Below, in pieces: positions 32,581 through 34,224 of a stretch of 34,224 bases of DNA. Made by a program: the position numbers and the translations under genes. The stretch's first letter is position 1. Every line of letters begins with the position of its first letter. The notes beneath the pieces are model-generated. The model made no database searches. It was not told the DNA's origin and saw nothing but the letters and a program-made list of their open reading frames with translations. The DNA is from a virus: positions 1 through 34,224 of the IMG/VR virus record IMGVR_UViG_3300047481_000142; one strand, written 5' to 3'.

Positions 32581-32892
32581 TTATTGTTTAACTAGAACTT
32601 CTGTGTCAACCCCGTTTATAATCATTGTCTGTTTGGTATAGACAATACCATTAATCATAACTTGATTAGGCTCTAGCACCACAGTCTGTGGCGGCTGATT
32701 AACGATCACAGGATTTGGACGAGTAGCCATGTAAACTACTGTACCACCTATCAAGGCAGGAACTACCCATCCGTGACCGTGATGCCAATGATGTCTGTGA
32801 TGAAAGTTATGGTGTCTAAAACCGTGTCCGTGATGCTGTGCAAAAGCAGTTCCGCTGAGACAGAACAATACTGCGGCAATAATTGCTTTCAT
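32581..32892 (-). CDS. Secreted His-rich membrane-associated protein (103 aa)
   Basis: Sec signal peptide with likely cleavage after AFA (residue 18). Immediately follows a His cluster: 12 His within residues 20-40, interspersed with Gly/Arg/Phe/Trp. Then a hydrophobic Gly-containing segment (about 43-57) and a beta-rich C-terminal part (VMINGIVYTKQTMIINGVD). The His cluster should bind transition metals in the periplasm. No lipobox. AGGAG-type site precedes the ATG. Located between iscU and a 39-aa membrane protein gene, next to the superoxide dismutase. Metal handling is inference. Confidence 0.8.
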   Translation of the reverse strand: MKAIIAAVLFCLSGTAFAQHHGHGFRHHNFHHRHHWHHGHGWVVPALIGGTVVYMATRPNPVIVNQPPQTVVLEPNQVMINGIVYTKQTMIINGVDTEVLVKQ

Positions 32893-32914
32893 AATCTTCT
32901 CCTTGTATTATATT

Positions 32915-32929
32915 AACGCCTAAGGCGTT
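32915..32929 (-). terminator. Intergenic hairpin without U-tract
   Basis: Perfect 6-bp inverted repeat AACGCC/GGCGTT with a 3-base loop between the 39-aa gene and the His-rich protein gene. The minus strand continues AATATAATA, not a T-run, so it is a weak terminator at best; a pause, processing or stability element is as likely. It splits the sod group from the isc group. Confidence 0.4.
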
Positions 32930-32937
32930 GGATCAGT

Positions 32938-33057
32938 TTACTGTTTTTTTTGAACGAAAGAAAATACTTTTTCCTTAATCATCTTAGCCCAGAAGGGCTC
33001 TGGAAAATGCCAACCCACAAATGCTCCTACTAAAATCCAAAATAGTGTATCAATCAT
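32938..33057 (-). CDS. Small membrane protein (39 aa)
   Basis: A 39-codon frame begins with ATG at 33057, with AGGAG eight bases upstream, just after the sod stop. One hydrophobic helix with Trp (LFWILVGAFVGWHFP, about residues 5-19), then a basic amphipathic tail (AKMIKEKVFSFVQKKQ). The ribosome-binding site and the fit in an otherwise empty gap support a real gene. Small one-helix proteins of this kind recur in T4-like phages; function unknown. Confidence 0.7.
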   Translation of the reverse strand: MIDTLFWILVGAFVGWHFPEPFWAKMIKEKVFSFVQKKQ

Positions 33058-33058
33058 T

Positions 33059-33625
33059 TTATTTCTCCTGGTTTAGACGTTTATTGACAATGTCCCAATT
33101 GACAATACGCCAAATGTTTTTAAGATAGTCAGCCTTATCCTGCTGATAGTCTAAGGCCCACGCATGTTCCCATGCATCGATCAATAGAGCTATTTTCATA
33201 TCTTTCTTGTATTCGTGATTGTGTATAGTGTGTAAAGATCCGTTGAGATCCATATAAATCCAATTTGAGCCTTGTGCAGCCATGAATTCTTTTTCAAATG
33301 CTGCTTTAAACTGATCAAATGTTTTAAATTTTTTATTGATTAATTCTTCACTAGCGCCTGAGGGACTGTTGCCGCTTTTTGGGGGCTGTAGGTTACCAAA
33401 GAACAGATTGTGTAATACTGCCCCGCCATAATTAAATTTTGGATCGCCTTCGCCTTTGTTATATCTTTCCGAGTATTTGGCAGCAAGTCCGGAGTAATGA
33501 TAGTCCAAAGTTGCCTTACTCATAACAGGTTCCAAATCTCTTTTACCAAAAGATAGAGGCTCTTGATCAATCTTTTCTTTCTTAGATTCTGTAAGGTTAA
33601 ATGTTTTTAAAAAATCAAAACTCAT
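33059..33625 (-). CDS. Fe/Mn-type superoxide dismutase
   Basis: A 188-residue SodB/SodA-family protein. Metal ligands all present: His43 in LDYHYSG, His72 in GGAVLHNLFF, Asp150 and His154 in LIDAWEHAWALDY. The active-site Tyr corresponds to Tyr51. Differences: the KHH segment after the first ligand is replaced by SGLAA; the outer-sphere position before His72 is Gly (as in Mn enzymes), and the Gln/Asn region reads HNHEYK, where some archaeal enzymes have His. So metal and activity are not certain. No signal peptide, hence cytoplasmic. The ATG at 33625 overlaps the upstream stop as ATGA; an alternative start 21 bases earlier is less likely. Confidence 0.88.
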   Translation of the reverse strand: MSFDFLKTFNLTESKKEKIDQEPLSFGKRDLEPVMSKATLDYHYSGLAAKYSERYNKGEGDPKFNYGGAVLHNLFFGNLQPPKSGNSPSGASEELINKKFKTFDQFKAAFEKEFMAAQGSNWIYMDLNGSLHTIHNHEYKKDMKIALLIDAWEHAWALDYQQDKADYLKNIWRIVNWDIVNKRLNQEK

Positions 33626-33831
33626 AGTACGAATGCCATTATGCACAAAAATATTGTAAAAATAATTAGGTAGTAGCCGTAACGTTCTTGTTCTTCTGGA
33701 TTTATAACACTTAATCCTTCAACTCTAATCTTTAGACGAGCCCATTCTTCTAATTCTTCATTACTAAGTGTACCTGGAAAATGTGTCCCAGTCCAATACA
33801 ACCTTTCTTCTCTATCGTTAATTTTATACAT
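33622..33831 (-). CDS. Small membrane protein, C-terminal anchor (69 aa)
   Basis: A 69-residue protein. The first ~50 residues are polar (NDREERLYWTG, NEELEEWARLKIRVEG); the last ~18 form a hydrophobic helix (YLIIFTIFLCIMAFVL), so it is probably tail-anchored in the inner membrane with the rest in the cytoplasm. The start follows a GATAAATA motif by 28 bases; only a weak GAGC site is near. Stop overlaps the sod ATG, so it heads the sod-isc operon. Unknown function. Confidence 0.7.
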   Translation of the reverse strand: MYKINDREERLYWTGTHFPGTLSNEELEEWARLKIRVEGLSVINPEEQERYGYYLIIFTIFLCIMAFVL

Positions 33832-33859
33832 TATATGCTCATTTTATAGTAGACAAATA

Positions 33860-33867
33860 TATTTATC
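33860..33867 (-). promoter_or_regulatory. Late promoter-like motif for the sod-isc group
   Basis: Minus-strand GATAAATA preceded by GC, 28 bases before the ATG at 33831. Same GC-GATAAATA form as at 2694-2703. It would make the superoxide dismutase and Fe-S genes late transcripts. Confidence 0.5.
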
Positions 33868-33875
33868 GCTAAATA
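33868..33875 (+). promoter_or_regulatory. Divergent late promoter-like motif
   Basis: Plus-strand GCTAAATA, immediately adjacent to the divergent GATAAATA, 22 bases before the ATG at 33898. The two form a back-to-back pair in a 66-base divergent gap. Confidence 0.35.
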
Positions 33876-33897
33876 ACTCGCTAAGGAGAATATACCT

Positions 33898-34221
33898 ATG
33901 GAATTATTAATCTTACTAGGACTTGCAGGCGCTCTTATTTACGGTGCTTATCGTTTTGTTCTCAAGGATGCCTCTGAGGTCAAAACAGAAGATAAACCAG
34001 CTGATCCAACTCCAGTTGCGGAACCAGTTGCCGCACCTGTAGTAAACGCTTTGGACGTAAACAAGGACGGAAAAGTTGATGTGGCAGACGTTAAGGCAGT
34101 AGTTTCTAAAACTAAGGCTCGTGTAAAGAAAGCAGCTGATGTTGACGGCGATGGTAAAGTAACCAGGGCCGATGCAAAAGCCGCTGTTAAGAAAATTAGA
34201 ACTAGAAAATCAAAGGCCTAA
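33898..34221 (+). CDS. Membrane-anchored EF-hand protein (107 aa)
   Basis: A 107-residue protein with an N-terminal membrane helix (about residues 2-20; no clear cleavage site), an Ala/Pro/Val-rich linker, and two EF-hand/dockerin-like calcium loops: DVNKDGKVDVAD at 53-64 and DVDGDGKVTRAD at 81-92, each with the D-x-(N/D)-x-D-G pattern and Asp at position 12. The tail is strongly basic (KKIRTRKSKA). AAGGAG nine bases before the ATG. Complete within the window. Calcium binding is predicted from motif; the role in the infection cycle is not known. Confidence 0.8.
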   Translation: MELLILLGLAGALIYGAYRFVLKDASEVKTEDKPADPTPVAEPVAAPVVNALDVNKDGKVDVADVKAVVSKTKARVKKAADVDGDGKVTRADAKAAVKKIRTRKSKA

Positions 34222-34224
34222 TCT

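Noticed and set aside
32907-32912. TATAAT on the minus strand ahead of the His-rich protein gene
   Set aside because: A start point from this box would fall in the ribosome-binding site, and no -35 box is seen.
1-34224. tRNA genes, CRISPR array, insertion sequence or integrase/attachment site
   Set aside because: Gaps between genes are too short and none shows a cloverleaf, regularly spaced repeats, or transposase/integrase motifs.

Overview
The window is part of a lytic, T4-superfamily tailed-phage genome (a myovirus-type gene set), most likely from an aquatic phage of a Gram-negative host. Supporting signs are an RFC-like clamp loader (gp44 type), PhoH, a MazG-like pyrophosphohydrolase, a GroES-like candidate, a set of giant tail-fibre genes, and a lysis cassette with a GH19 endolysin and an overlapping inner/outer spanin pair. 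The spanins require an outer membrane. Coding density is close to complete, neighbouring genes are coupled by ATGA/GTGA/TAATG overlaps, and nearly everything reads on the minus strand. No tRNA, rRNA, CRISPR array, insertion sequence or integrase was seen. The host cannot be named from the sequence; a marine or freshwater proteobacterium is an inference.

Layout. Position 1 to about 3.7 kb holds a truncated nucleotidyltransferase-domain protein and conserved unknowns. 3.7-6.9 kb is a chaperone block (ClpA-like unfoldase, DnaJ-like co-chaperone). 7.0-10.1 kb is an envelope/lysis block: a signal-peptide protein, a holin-like membrane protein, a DUF4337-like membrane protein, two lipoproteins, an i-spanin and a GH19 endolysin. 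10.1-11.3 kb has two conserved unknowns, which diverge from phoH at 11.47 kb; phoH has a structured leader. 12.2-17.1 kb is a tightly overlapped minus-strand run: a DUF2452-like protein, the clamp loader, a 55-aa membrane protein, a TagD-like cytidylyltransferase, a MazG-like enzyme, a shortened UDP-sugar dehydrogenase, a GroES-like candidate, a DnaE-palm-like fragment and small unknowns.

17.1-31.5 kb is adhesin/tail-fibre territory. It contains a 191-aa protein, an 842-aa protein with Ig-type repeats, three fibres of 181, 586 and 590 aa, and one of 2398 aa. Four of the fibres share an N-terminal module, and two share a recurring GSVFADDST-type segment. 31.6-34.2 kb holds a zinc-ribbon protein, then a minus-strand group encoding IscA, IscU, a secreted His-rich protein, a 39-aa membrane protein, an Fe/Mn superoxide dismutase and a 69-aa membrane protein. 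A divergent membrane-anchored EF-hand protein closes the window.

How it fits together. Recurrent (G/A)ATAAATA or TTAAATA motifs lie 13-35 bases ahead of several first genes and resemble T4-type late promoters. One of them precedes the sod-iscU-iscA group, so redox and Fe-S functions may be made late in infection. That group, the phoH leader with its mutually exclusive hairpins, and the modular fibre paralogues are the most rewarding targets for follow-up.
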